This document shows positions 35,675-43,295 of a stretch of DNA of 64,000 bases, piece after piece. Within the stretch, counting starts at the first letter, position 1, and every line of letters begins with the position of its first letter. A model generated the notes under the pieces. The model did not search any database and had not been told where the DNA came from. It saw nothing but the letters and a program-made list of their open reading frames with translations. Position numbers and translations under genes: made by a program. The stretch comes from Maridesulfovibrio salexigens DSM 2638 (GTDB lineage: Bacteria; Desulfobacterota; Desulfovibrionia; Desulfovibrionales; Desulfovibrionaceae), in assembly GCF_000023445.1 (NCBI RefSeq), contig NC_012881.1:1121501-1185500 (forward strand), given 5' to 3'.

Positions 35675-36388
35675 CTAGAAAGTCAGCAAAGCATTAAAAC
35701 GGTAGGGGGACATAGGATAGCTTTCAAGATCCTGATCAAATGTCTGGACCTTCATGCCGTGCTTTTCTCCATATTCATGGAACCACGATTTGGGATAGTA
35801 AAGATGGCGGTAAGGGCTGTCTTCCGCTGTCGGGTATTCTTCCCCGGCATAGACAACATTGCGCCTGAAGTCTTCGCAAAGATCTCTTTTCTCAAGATCG
35901 GGCACATCGAGAATAAATATTTTCCCGTCATGGGTTAGGACACGCATGATTTCGTTCATGGCTTCCTCTGCATAGTTAAGGTCACGGAAGTAAAAGAATA
36001 CCCCGTGGGAAAAAACAGCTTCAAACATGTTGTCTGCAAAACCGAGGGCAGAAGCTTCGCAAGCTTTACCGTTTAATTCGGGGATTGCGGATGTGGCTTT
36101 CTGGATCAGTGTTTCAGAGTAATCAGCACCATAAAGTTCCGGGCCGGAATTGCGAAAGGTATAAAGCATTGCTCCGGCTCCGCAGCCCACTTCAAGAATT
36201 TTTGAAGCCTTATCGGTTTCCAGTCTGGTTTTGATGTCTGCTGAAGTTTTCATCCAGTCATCAACCGATATTGCTCCGGTTCCGGTATCAAAACCGTCTG
36301 CTTTCATAAGGTCTTCAAGTGAATCTCCACTTTCAGTCCCTTTGCGGGTCCATACCTCGTGCCATTTGTTATCAGTAGAAATGTTCAT
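35675..36388 (-). CDS. SAM-dependent methyltransferase (class I)
   Basis: A 237-residue class I methyltransferase. Motif I is ILEVGCGAGAMLYTF (about residues 64-78), followed by YGADYSE, a post-I acidic residue region and EIMRVLTHDGKIFILDVPD (motif III region). The C-terminus has aromatic residues (YRHLYYPKSWFHEYGEKHGM) like methyltransferases acting on small polar acceptors. GGCGGAG precedes the ATG. It lies 13 nt after the nucleotidyltransferase/PLP gene and 22 nt before the sulfatase/GT2 gene, so the three are co-expressed. The acceptor could be the amino-alcohol or sugar head group made by its neighbours (inference). Confidence 0.85.
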   Translation of the reverse strand: MNISTDNKWHEVWTRKGTESGDSLEDLMKADGFDTGTGAISVDDWMKTSADIKTRLETDKASKILEVGCGAGAMLYTFRNSGPELYGADYSETLIQKATSAIPELNGKACEASALGFADNMFEAVFSHGVFFYFRDLNYAEEAMNEIMRVLTHDGKIFILDVPDLEKRDLCEDFRRNVVYAGEEYPTAEDSPYRHLYYPKSWFHEYGEKHGMKVQTFDQDLESYPMSPYRFNALLTF

Positions 36389-36401
36389 TGTAATCTCCGC
36401 C

Positions 36402-38231
36402 TTATGCTGTTTGGGATGTGATCATATTATCAGCGAGTGTTGTAGTCAGGGCATCAACCAGCATGCGGTTTTCCTCGGGAGTTTTAACCGCAAGCCGCAG
36501 GTAGCGTCCTTCGGGAAGTCCTTGCTTTTTGCCGAGGTCTTTAACCAGCATTTTGTGATTCATGAACAATTGTTCCTGAATGTAGTTGGAAGAAACTCCC
36601 TCAGGGAGTTCGCAGCAGAAATAGTTTGCGAATGAAGGGATAACCTTCAGGGTAGGAATTGCGTTTAACATTTCTCCCATCTCATCACGGGCCTCGATTA
36701 CTTTAGCGCGGGCTAAAGCGTAATCGTTGCGGTATTTTGGGAGAATATCCAAAAAATATTGGGCAACTGAATTGATGTGCCAGATCGGCAGGGCTGTGCG
36801 TACTTCTTTAATGAGTTCGCGGTCGGCGCTTGCAATGTAACCAAGCCTGATTCCCGGAACTCCGAGGTCTTTACTCAAACTTCGCAGGATGATCACATTC
36901 GGGTATTTATCCAGCTCATCGAGGAGAGTCGTGTCTCGTCCGGTCCCGATGAAATCGGCGAATGATTCATCAAGAATTATCATGTCCAGATGGCGCAGTT
37001 CTTCGAACATGTAACGAAGTTCTGCCGGTTTGAACCTTGTTCCGGTAGGGTTGCCGGGGTTGACGATAACCAGCGCATTGGAGCCGCTCGATTTTGCTTC
37101 TTTGACAATTGTTGCCGGAGTCTGAGTCAGGCTCTGCGGACAGGGAGGAATGGCATGAATCTGTTCAGGTTTAAGATTTCGTGCATATTCATCAAATGAA
37201 GGCTGGAGTAGGGTAACCTTGTTAATTTTTTGACGCAGGAGTTCAATCAGTTCTGAACCGCCGTTGGCCACTGCGAGCATGGATTCATCAATTTTAGCCC
37301 AGTTTGCAAGGCTGAGGTTGATTTCCTGCTGACCTGAAGGGTAGTTTCCGAGCAGGTCGGTCAGGTTCAGGCGCAGTTCATTGTAAAGGTTCTGGTTGGG
37401 AAAGTACGGATTGTAGAGATATTCGAAGTCCGTAAAGTCGTAACGCCAGTATCCACCGTATTTTTTGCGTACCTTTTCCAGCAGGGATCGATCATCGGTT
37501 ACGTAGGCCTCGGCTCGTTGCAGGTCTGTGAAATCATCAATTTCGAACCAGCGGTGGGAATTGCATATCTTGGCTTTGAGTTCTTTGCTGCCCATGAAAA
37601 TGATCACGCCCAGAACCAGTTCATAATACTCGTTCTGGCCGTTCATTTTTACATAGAGATCAATGGTGGGCAGGAAAATATTTTGCAGGAAATCTTTAGT
37701 AAAGGTGTAAATATTTACCGTCTTGTATTTGTCGGTAAAGGTGAAATTCTCATCCTGATCTTTACCGGGGATCAACCGGGTAATATTCTTGCGGTCAGCA
37801 GAAAGCTCAACCACGGTTCCATCCATATGAGGCTGGAAATGATCGACCATGACAGCATTGGCGAAAGGCTCTTCCAGCAGTTCTTCAATCAGTCCCGGCT
37901 CAAAGAAAATATCGCATTCCAGAAGAATGGTGTTCCTGTCCCACAATTCGCGGGTCAGCCATAGGGAGTGGATATTGTTGGTTTTGTCCCAGTCTTCGTT
38001 TCGTACGTAGACAATTTCGATACAGTTGTAGCTGTCACCAAGCCTTTCATGCAGTTGCTCAGACTTGTATCCTTCCACAATAATAAACCGCTCAACCGGA
38101 TGTTTTGAGAGTATATCCAAAGCATTAATGATCAGCGGGCATCCATTGACTTCAACCAGTGGCTTGGGAACATCATCCGTAATGGGACTGAGCCTTTGTC
38201 CTCTTCCTGCTGCTAGAATGATAACCTGCAT
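36402..38231 (-). CDS. LicC-like nucleotidyltransferase fused to a CobD/HisC-like PLP enzyme
   Basis: A 609-residue fusion. Residues 1-240 are a nucleotidyltransferase of the LicC/PntC type: LAAGRGQRLSPITDDVPKPL (Lys23), NEDWDKTNNIHSLWL like the LicC NNxxSL stretch, and metal-binding D107 in ECDIFFEP. Residues about 270-600 are a fold-type I PLP enzyme: VANGGSELIELL, VNPGNPTGTRFKP, IILDESFADF and the PLP lysine K454 in RSLSKDLGVPGIRLGY, nearest to HisC aminotransferases and CobD decarboxylases. An activated head group such as CDP-ethanolamine or CMP-aminoethylphosphonate could be made by decarboxylation or transamination followed by nucleotidyl transfer. That is inference: no PEP mutase is present nearby. 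GGAG is well placed before the ATG. It is the first gene of the operon. Confidence 0.82.
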   Translation of the reverse strand: MQVIILAAGRGQRLSPITDDVPKPLVEVNGCPLIINALDILSKHPVERFIIVEGYKSEQLHERLGDSYNCIEIVYVRNEDWDKTNNIHSLWLTRELWDRNTILLECDIFFEPGLIEELLEEPFANAVMVDHFQPHMDGTVVELSADRKNITRLIPGKDQDENFTFTDKYKTVNIYTFTKDFLQNIFLPTIDLYVKMNGQNEYYELVLGVIIFMGSKELKAKICNSHRWFEIDDFTDLQRAEAYVTDDRSLLEKVRKKYGGYWRYDFTDFEYLYNPYFPNQNLYNELRLNLTDLLGNYPSGQQEINLSLANWAKIDESMLAVANGGSELIELLRQKINKVTLLQPSFDEYARNLKPEQIHAIPPCPQSLTQTPATIVKEAKSSGSNALVIVNPGNPTGTRFKPAELRYMFEELRHLDMIILDESFADFIGTGRDTTLLDELDKYPNVIILRSLSKDLGVPGIRLGYIASADRELIKEVRTALPIWHINSVAQYFLDILPKYRNDYALARAKVIEARDEMGEMLNAIPTLKVIPSFANYFCCELPEGVSSNYIQEQLFMNHKMLVKDLGKKQGLPEGRYLRLAVKTPEENRMLVDALTTTLADNMITSQTA

Positions 38232-38450
38232 AGCTGTCTCCGTGTCAAATTAGTGTTTGCAATGGGCAGTGATAAGCAATGTCTGTTCCAAAATAAAGAT
38301 CTATTAAGATTTATTAAAAAACTTTGCAGGAGATTGTAGATAGTAGGATTAATGAATTTATATTGAACGAACTGGTTTTATTGTGATAATGGTTTTATAT
38401 GATCTTGTGTTTGTTGATTTAGATGAATATTCGAATCAAAGGAGATGTGT

Positions 38451-38909
38451 GTGGACGGTCTTCCACTCTGGTTGATTTGGCTGGTTGCCGGACTTGTTCT
38501 GGCTTTGTTGGAGCTTGTGGTTCCGGGAATGATCTTGATTTTTTTTAGCCTTGGTTGTCTGCTTTCCGCTCTAGCCGCACTTATTTACAGCGATGCTTTG
38601 ATTTTGCAGGTTGTTGTTTTCTGTCTCTCCTCAGTAGGGGCTCTGCTGATCCTCCGCAGGACATTTATGGGCTGGTTTCAGGGGCAGGTGTCTGATGTTG
38701 TCGATGATGGATATGACAATTCTCCTGAAGGAGCATTAGCTGAAGTGAGCAAGGATTTCGGTTCTGACGGTTTTGGTCAGATCAAGTATCGGGGCTCATT
38801 CTGGAAGGCTGTTACCCGGTTAGATCATAATTTCGTTGTTGGCGACAAGGTTCGTATTGTTTCATGGGCTGACAAGAGTAAAACTTCTTTTTTTGTGGAA
38901 AAACTTTGA
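38451..38909 (+). CDS. nfeD: NfeD-like membrane protein
   Basis: A short NfeD (YbbK type) of 152 residues. I prefer GTG 38451, 6 nt after AAGGAG; the ATG at 38445 overlaps that site. Two to three membrane helices (WLIWLVAGLVLALLELVVPG, ILIFFSLGCLLSALAALIYS, LQVVVFCLSSVGALLIL) precede a C-terminal OB-fold domain (about 85-150). NfeD proteins pair with SPFH/stomatin proteins, and the next gene is one. The pair probably organises membrane microdomains or protein quality control. Confidence 0.88.
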   Translation: MDGLPLWLIWLVAGLVLALLELVVPGMILIFFSLGCLLSALAALIYSDALILQVVVFCLSSVGALLILRRTFMGWFQGQVSDVVDDGYDNSPEGALAEVSKDFGSDGFGQIKYRGSFWKAVTRLDHNFVVGDKVRIVSWADKSKTSFFVEKL

Positions 38910-38925
38910 CAGTTGAGGTTGCATT

Positions 38926-39909
38926 ATGGCTCCCGCATTGATTGCAGTGATATTAATTGCTGTCGTTTTGGTTGTAATAATTATTAAGTCTATCCGGATT
39001 GTTCCTCAGAAAACAGAAGCAATAGTGGAAAGGCTCGGCAAGTACCGGGTGACTCTTGGTGCTGGGTTTCACTTTCTCTTCCCTTTTATAGATCGCGTTG
39101 CATATGAGTTTTCACTTAAGGAGGAAGCTCTGGACACCTTACCGCAGACCTGCATTACCAGCGACAATGTCAGCGTTGTAGTTGATGGTCTTATCTTTAT
39201 AGAAGTTCAGGATTCCAAAGCCGCAGCGTATGGTATCGACAACTATCGATATGCTGCTTCACAGCTTGCCCAGACAGCACTTCGTTCCTGTGTCGGTAAG
39301 CTTGCTCTCGATAAGACTTTCGAAGAACGGGACTCCATAAACGCCCAGGTGGTGGAAGCTATTGATGCTGCCGCTGCTTCTTGGGGTATCAAGGTTTTGC
39401 GGTACGAGATTAAAGATATTACCCCGCCGGACAGCGTGAAAGCGGCTATGGAAACTCAGATGATCGCCGAACGTCAGAAGCGTGCGGACATTGCCCGCAG
39501 TGAAGGTGAAAAGCAGGCTACTATTAACAGAGCAGAGGCTGCCAAGCTTGATGAAGTCCTTAAGAGTGAGGGGGAACGCGAAAGGCTTATGAACGAGGCC
39601 CGAGGTAAGGCTGAAGCAATTACTACCGTTGCTGATGCTACAGCAAAGGCTTTGCGTACTGTCGGGGAAACTTTGAATACCTCTGGTGGTGCCGATGCTG
39701 CATCTCTTCGTATAGCGGAACGTTATGTGGAAGCTTTTGAAGGGTTGGCACGTGAGTCTACAACCTTGATCCTCCCTGCTGAAGCCGGAGATGTGGCTTC
39801 TATGGTTGGGACTGCCATGAGCGTGTTTGGTAAGGTTAAAGGAAAGGACAAAAGTCCCAAGAGTTCTAATAAAGAAGGGCAGGGAGAGTTTGGCTTTACT
39901 CTAGAATAA
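38926..39909 (+). CDS. SPFH/Band 7 (stomatin/paraslipin-like) membrane protein
   Basis: A 327-residue protein with one N-terminal anchor (ALIAVILIAVVLVVIIIKS), a Band 7 domain (IVPQKTEAIVERLGKYRVTL, GFHFLFPFIDRVAY, LRSCVGKLALD, VLRYEIKDITPP) and a long coiled coil of the paraslipin type (AERQKRADIARSEGEKQATI). The C-terminus is a charged tail. It oligomerises on the membrane and pairs with NfeD, 16 nt upstream. Confidence 0.93.
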   Translation: MAPALIAVILIAVVLVVIIIKSIRIVPQKTEAIVERLGKYRVTLGAGFHFLFPFIDRVAYEFSLKEEALDTLPQTCITSDNVSVVVDGLIFIEVQDSKAAAYGIDNYRYAASQLAQTALRSCVGKLALDKTFEERDSINAQVVEAIDAAAASWGIKVLRYEIKDITPPDSVKAAMETQMIAERQKRADIARSEGEKQATINRAEAAKLDEVLKSEGERERLMNEARGKAEAITTVADATAKALRTVGETLNTSGGADAASLRIAERYVEAFEGLARESTTLILPAEAGDVASMVGTAMSVFGKVKGKDKSPKSSNKEGQGEFGFTLE

Positions 39910-39941
39910 GTTTTTCGGGAAAATAAATTAATACACATAAT

Positions 39942-39968
39942 AAAACCCGGCTGTTATGGCCGGGTTTT
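39942..39968 (+). terminator. Terminator after the nfeD-SPFH pair
   Basis: AAAACCCGG and CCGGGTTTT around a 9-nt loop; works in both directions and also faces the small motility-type gene. Confidence 0.75.
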
Positions 39969-39994
39969 ACGTTTCAGGCGCACGGACTGCCCTT

Positions 39995-40204
39995 TTAGGC
40001 TATAGTGTTAGCTATTGTCCCAACGCCGGAATACGCGGCACTGAGAACGCTTTTTTGGAAATCATAATCGCTACTGGTTGAAGAACTGAACTGATCGGAG
40101 TTCATGTAATCAAGCGTCTTGGTTACAACTTGAGCCCCGAAGAGTTGCTTGTCACTTACCGCAGGTGCGGTATCCATTGGTGAGCTGATTCCTGTTACGT
40201 CCAT
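39995..40204 (-). CDS. Small putative motility protein (YjfB-like)
   Basis: A 69-residue protein; ATG 40204 (MDVTGISSPMDTAPAVSDKQ) has GGGAGGGG 5 nt upstream and replaces a longer in-frame start. The opening MDVTGISS and central GAQVVTKTLDYMN resemble the short YjfB putative motility family, which is found near flagellar genes. The likeness is from memory and modest. The sigma28-like promoter upstream independently supports a late-flagellar gene. Confidence 0.6.
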   Translation of the reverse strand: MDVTGISSPMDTAPAVSDKQLFGAQVVTKTLDYMNSDQFSSSTSSDYDFQKSVLSAAYSGVGTIANTIA

Positions 40205-40246
40205 AAAACCCCTCCCGAAAAAGGGCAATATACGCGCCTATCTGTC

Positions 40247-40273
40247 AAATCGGATGGAACCTGAAATTCTTTA
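40247..40273 (-). promoter_or_regulatory. Sigma28 (FliA)-like promoter of the small motility-type gene
   Basis: On the minus strand TAAA (40273-40270), exactly 15 nt, then TCCGATTT (40254-40247) against the consensus GCCGATAA. It lies 43 nt before the start codon. Confidence 0.6.
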
Positions 40274-40337
40274 GGGGAAAAATAAGAAAAAATTAGAGTT
40301 CTTTATTAAGCGCTTATAATGATTAATTAAAGAAGTA

Positions 40338-40380
40338 AAAAAAGATCCCCGCTTACATCAATGAAAGCGGGGATCTTTTA
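40338..40380. terminator. Bidirectional terminator before mazG 3' end
   Basis: AAAGATCCCCGCTT and AAGCGGGGATCTTT around a 10-nt loop, with A and T runs outside. It ends mazG on the minus strand. Confidence 0.88.
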
Positions 40381-40399
40381 ACAGTATAGTCAGGTTGGT

Positions 40400-41167
40400 T
40401 TATTTTTTGACCTGTTCCCAAAGCTCATTCTGTTCGATGAGGCTCATTTCAGAGATATCTTTGCCTTGTTCTTTGGCGAGGTCTTCCATTTTGGCAAAAC
40501 GCTCAAGGAATTTGTTGTTGGTGATATCCAAAGCGGTATTTGCTTTAATGCCTTTCCTGCGGCCCAGTTCGATAAGGGTGAACAGGTAATCACCGAATTC
40601 TTCAGCTATGGCTTCCTTATTGCCGGAGTCCAAAGCATTATTCCATTCTTTCCATTCACTATCGAGCTGGCCCAGGCATTGCTCGTCAGATTCATAGGTA
40701 AAACCGCTTCGGGCTGCCTTTGAATTGATACGGTATGCCTTGAGCATGGGCGGCAGTCCCTTCGGCAGGGAATCGAAAATCTTTTTGTCGCCTTTTTTCT
40801 CGCTGCGTTTTATTTTTTCCCAGTTACGGAGCAACTCTTCCTGATCTTCAACCTTGCAGTCTGCAAATACATGCGGGTGGCGGCGAATCATTTTTGCTGC
40901 GCCGGAATCAACTGCATCAGCAAAGGTAAAAGCGTTGTCCTCTTCGTAACGCTGAGCAATGAACAGCAGCAGGAACATTACGTCACCCAGCTCTTCCATT
41001 ACTTCCTGTTTATCATCGGCACGAATGGCTTCTACCAGTTCGAAAGCCTCTTCAATTAAAGAATCACAAAGGGTTTGGGGTGTTTGTTCTTTGTCCCAAG
41101 GGCAGCCGTCCGGTGCGGTCAGGCTGGAAATTACATTTTTAAGTTTTTCGATGGATTTTGCGCTCAT
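40400..41167 (-). CDS. mazG: Nucleoside triphosphate pyrophosphohydrolase MazG
   Basis: Hydrolyses (d)NTPs to monophosphates and PPi, cleaning damaged nucleotides. The 255 residues contain two MazG repeats. The N-terminal one has PDGCPWDKEQT, LIEEAFELVEAI and VMEELGDVMFLLL (EExxE and ExxD metal motifs), and the second has IAEEFGDYLFTLIELGRR. Its start codon directly abuts the cvpA stop (TAA then ATG), so the two are co-transcribed. Confidence 0.97.
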   Translation of the reverse strand: MSAKSIEKLKNVISSLTAPDGCPWDKEQTPQTLCDSLIEEAFELVEAIRADDKQEVMEELGDVMFLLLFIAQRYEEDNAFTFADAVDSGAAKMIRRHPHVFADCKVEDQEELLRNWEKIKRSEKKGDKKIFDSLPKGLPPMLKAYRINSKAARSGFTYESDEQCLGQLDSEWKEWNNALDSGNKEAIAEEFGDYLFTLIELGRRKGIKANTALDITNNKFLERFAKMEDLAKEQGKDISEMSLIEQNELWEQVKK

Positions 41168-41728
41168 TTAAATAGTATCGCTTATAGGGTTAGTGAGTTC
41201 TGAGTGGTCGGGAAACATTGACTTTATATCCAATGAATCAAGTACGTTGTCCGGGGCGAAGCTAATGAAGAAGCTTGCCGTGGACATTACCTTGGGGGCC
41301 AGTTTGGACTTAGTCAGAAACTCTGAATTGGGTGTAAAGCTGTTCAGCACGACAATTATGATGCCGCCGACAATGATTGCTTCTACGAATCCCAAGATTC
41401 CGCCAAGGACCTGATCAGCCCAGCTGAGCATGGACACAGTCAATATTTTTTTAATGGTGACCCCGACAAGAAAGGCTACAAAAAGCGTAGCTACGATAAT
41501 TGAAAGGTAGCTGAACGCCTTAACTGTTCCTGGACCGTCAAAATAAGTCTGAAAATACGGGGCAAGTTCGTGGTGGTATTTTGCGGCAAGATAAAAGCCG
41601 AAAATTAAAGAAAAAACGGAAATAGCCTCTCTGACTATTCCACGTAATAAGCCTCTAAAGATGAGGGCCCCGGCAATTACAATTAAAATGATATCCAGCG
41701 CATTAAGTGCTAAGCCTGCTGTTTGCAT
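41168..41728 (-). CDS. cvpA: CvpA family membrane protein
   Basis: A 186-residue protein with four membrane helices (LNALDIILIVIAGALIF, EAISVFSLIFGFYLAA, SYLSIIVATLFVAFLVGV, VEAIIVGGIIIVVLN) and the CvpA motif GxxRGxxRE (GLLRGIVREA). I chose ATG 41728 because it starts right before the first helix; a longer in-frame extension is not CvpA-like. The ribosome-binding site is weak. In E. coli CvpA affects colicin V export and envelope stress; the molecular role is unclear. It overlaps no neighbour and runs into mazG. Confidence 0.88.
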   Translation of the reverse strand: MQTAGLALNALDIILIVIAGALIFRGLLRGIVREAISVFSLIFGFYLAAKYHHELAPYFQTYFDGPGTVKAFSYLSIIVATLFVAFLVGVTIKKILTVSMLSWADQVLGGILGFVEAIIVGGIIIVVLNSFTPNSEFLTKSKLAPKVMSTASFFISFAPDNVLDSLDIKSMFPDHSELTNPISDTI

Positions 41729-41986
41729 ACTGAAATCCGTTAATAATTTGTTTGTGAAAAAATGCGCGAATTCCGCATGAAGCCATATCAATGAAAGAGA
41801 TAAAAGGAACCTAGCAGACCGCAGAGGAAAAGTGAATATCATGAACCTACTTGAAAATAATAAAAAATATGACATTCAAGTGAAAAATGAGGTTGTGTCA
41901 TTTCGTGTTCTCAGGTAATTCTCGATTAATTTTGAGGGAATGGTTTTAAGGGTAAGAACTTTATCATTCATGCTTGGAGGATATGC

Positions 41987-42538
41987 GTGAAGTTGATTGA
42001 AACGGAATTTCCCGGACTTGTGGTCATTGAACCTAAGGTTTTTAGGGATAGGCGGGGCTTTTTTCTGGAAAGTTTCAATAAAAATGTCTTTGCGGAAAAT
42101 GGGTTGCCCACTGATTTTGTTCAAGACAACCATGCGTATTCATCAGGTCTCGGCGTCATTCGCGGTCTGCATCTGCAAATGCCTCCGCATGCTCAGGCAA
42201 AACTTGTCTGGGTAACAAGGGGGGCTGTTAACGATGTCGTTGTGGATTTGCGTAAGGGATCACCAACCTATCGGAGATCGTTCAAAATTGAACTATCAGC
42301 GGAGAACTTTCTGAGGTTGTTTATCCCCAAGGGATTTGCGCATGGATATGAAACTCTGACCGAGGAAAACGAGTTCATGTACAAAGTCGATTCTGGGTAC
42401 GCCCCCGGCAGCGAGGCCGGGATCAGGTGGGATGATCCGGAACTTGATATCGACTGGAAGACAAAGAATCCGGTACTTTCCGACAAAGACCTGGAGCTTC
42501 CTCTTCTGGCACAGTTTGACTCTCCGTTTGAGTTTTAA
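41987..42538 (+). CDS. rfbC: dTDP-4-dehydrorhamnose 3,5-epimerase
   Basis: RmlC/RfbC epimerises dTDP-4-keto-6-deoxyglucose on the way to dTDP-rhamnose for surface polysaccharide. GTG 41987 has TTGGAGG 7 nt upstream. The 183 residues show the cupin hallmarks DRRGFFLESFNKNVF, VQDNHAYSSGLGVIRGLHLQ (catalytic His) and FIPKGFAHGYETL. The other rml genes are not adjacent. It is a single gene between cvpA and qrcA. Confidence 0.95.
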   Translation: MKLIETEFPGLVVIEPKVFRDRRGFFLESFNKNVFAENGLPTDFVQDNHAYSSGLGVIRGLHLQMPPHAQAKLVWVTRGAVNDVVVDLRKGSPTYRRSFKIELSAENFLRLFIPKGFAHGYETLTEENEFMYKVDSGYAPGSEAGIRWDDPELDIDWKTKNPVLSDKDLELPLLAQFDSPFEF

Positions 42539-42619
42539 ACTGGTCTGCGGGAAGTGTTTTACAGACGCTTTTCCGCATATCTTTGTCAGGAAATAGGGGT
42601 CTTTCTTCTTTTGGAGAGT

Positions 42620-42637
42620 TTGTGAAAAGTTTCATAT
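42620..42637. promoter_or_regulatory. Rex-like operator upstream of qrcABCD
   Basis: TTGTGAA, AAGT, TTCATAT: the first half-site is the full Rex consensus TTGTGAA and the second matches TTCACAA at 5 of 7. It lies immediately before the -35 box. A lone TTTCACAAA half-site is at about 42695. Rex is an NADH-sensing repressor of energy genes and is known in Desulfovibrio. Confidence 0.5.
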
Positions 42638-42641
42638 TCTC

Positions 42642-42670
42642 TTGACATAGAAAGATTCTCTATTTTAGAA
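42642..42670 (+). promoter_or_regulatory. Probable qrcABCD promoter
   Basis: Perfect -35 TTGACA at 42642-42647. The -10 about 17 nt downstream is poor (TTTAGA/TTAGAA). The start codon of qrcA is about 60 nt further. Confidence 0.45.
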
Positions 42671-42730
42671 GAAATGGCGTTAATTGGTTGTTTATGTTTC
42701 ACAAAACTTAAGGAGTAGTGGGGCGAGGTT

Positions 42731-43282
42731 ATGGAGGAAAAAAGAACATCGAAGCAGTGTGGAGGAGTTCTTCCTTTCTTCATCGGTGTCCTTGCGAGCC
42801 TGATCGTTGGTTGGTGGGTTTTCCCGCAGGTTATTTATAGCCAGAAGACTCAGCCTATCGATTTCAGCCACAAGGTTCATGTTGAAGGTGAAGGTATGGA
42901 CTGTGAGTCATGTCACATGTTTTTGGAAGACGGTTCCTTTGCCGGTCTGCCTTCCAACGAGCAGTGTGCTGAGTGTCACGAAGATGTCCTCGGAGAAACT
43001 GAAGCTGAGGAAATCTACGTGACCGAGTATCTGCAGAAGGGTGTGGAAGTACCCTGGCTGGTTTATCAGTATCAGCCCGATAACGTTTACTTTTCGCACA
43101 TGGCACACCAAGGCTTCGAGTGTACGGATTGCCATCCCGACGTAGGCAACAGCGACACGCTGCCGACGTATTACGAAAACAGAATCAGCGGTTACAGCAA
43201 GCAGACCATGAAGATGTGGCAGTGTGAACGCTGTCATGCGGAAGTTGGTACCAGCAACGCATGTTACGTCTGCCATAAGTAA
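42731..43282 (+). CDS. qrcA: Qrc complex multiheme cytochrome c subunit QrcA
   Basis: QrcA takes electrons from periplasmic type I cytochrome c3 and feeds the membrane quinone reductase complex of sulfate reducers. The 183 residues have an N-terminal anchor (GVLPFFIGVLASLIVGWWVF) and five canonical heme motifs: CESCH, CAECH, CTDCH, CERCH and CYVCH, plus extra His ligands (FSHKVHVEG, FSHMAHQG). The family was described as hexaheme, so one site is not obvious here. GGGGCGAGG precedes the ATG. It is the first gene of qrcABCD. Confidence 0.95.
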   Translation: MEEKRTSKQCGGVLPFFIGVLASLIVGWWVFPQVIYSQKTQPIDFSHKVHVEGEGMDCESCHMFLEDGSFAGLPSNEQCAECHEDVLGETEAEEIYVTEYLQKGVEVPWLVYQYQPDNVYFSHMAHQGFECTDCHPDVGNSDTLPTYYENRISGYSKQTMKMWQCERCHAEVGTSNACYVCHK

Positions 43283-43295
43283 GTGAGGGACTGCA

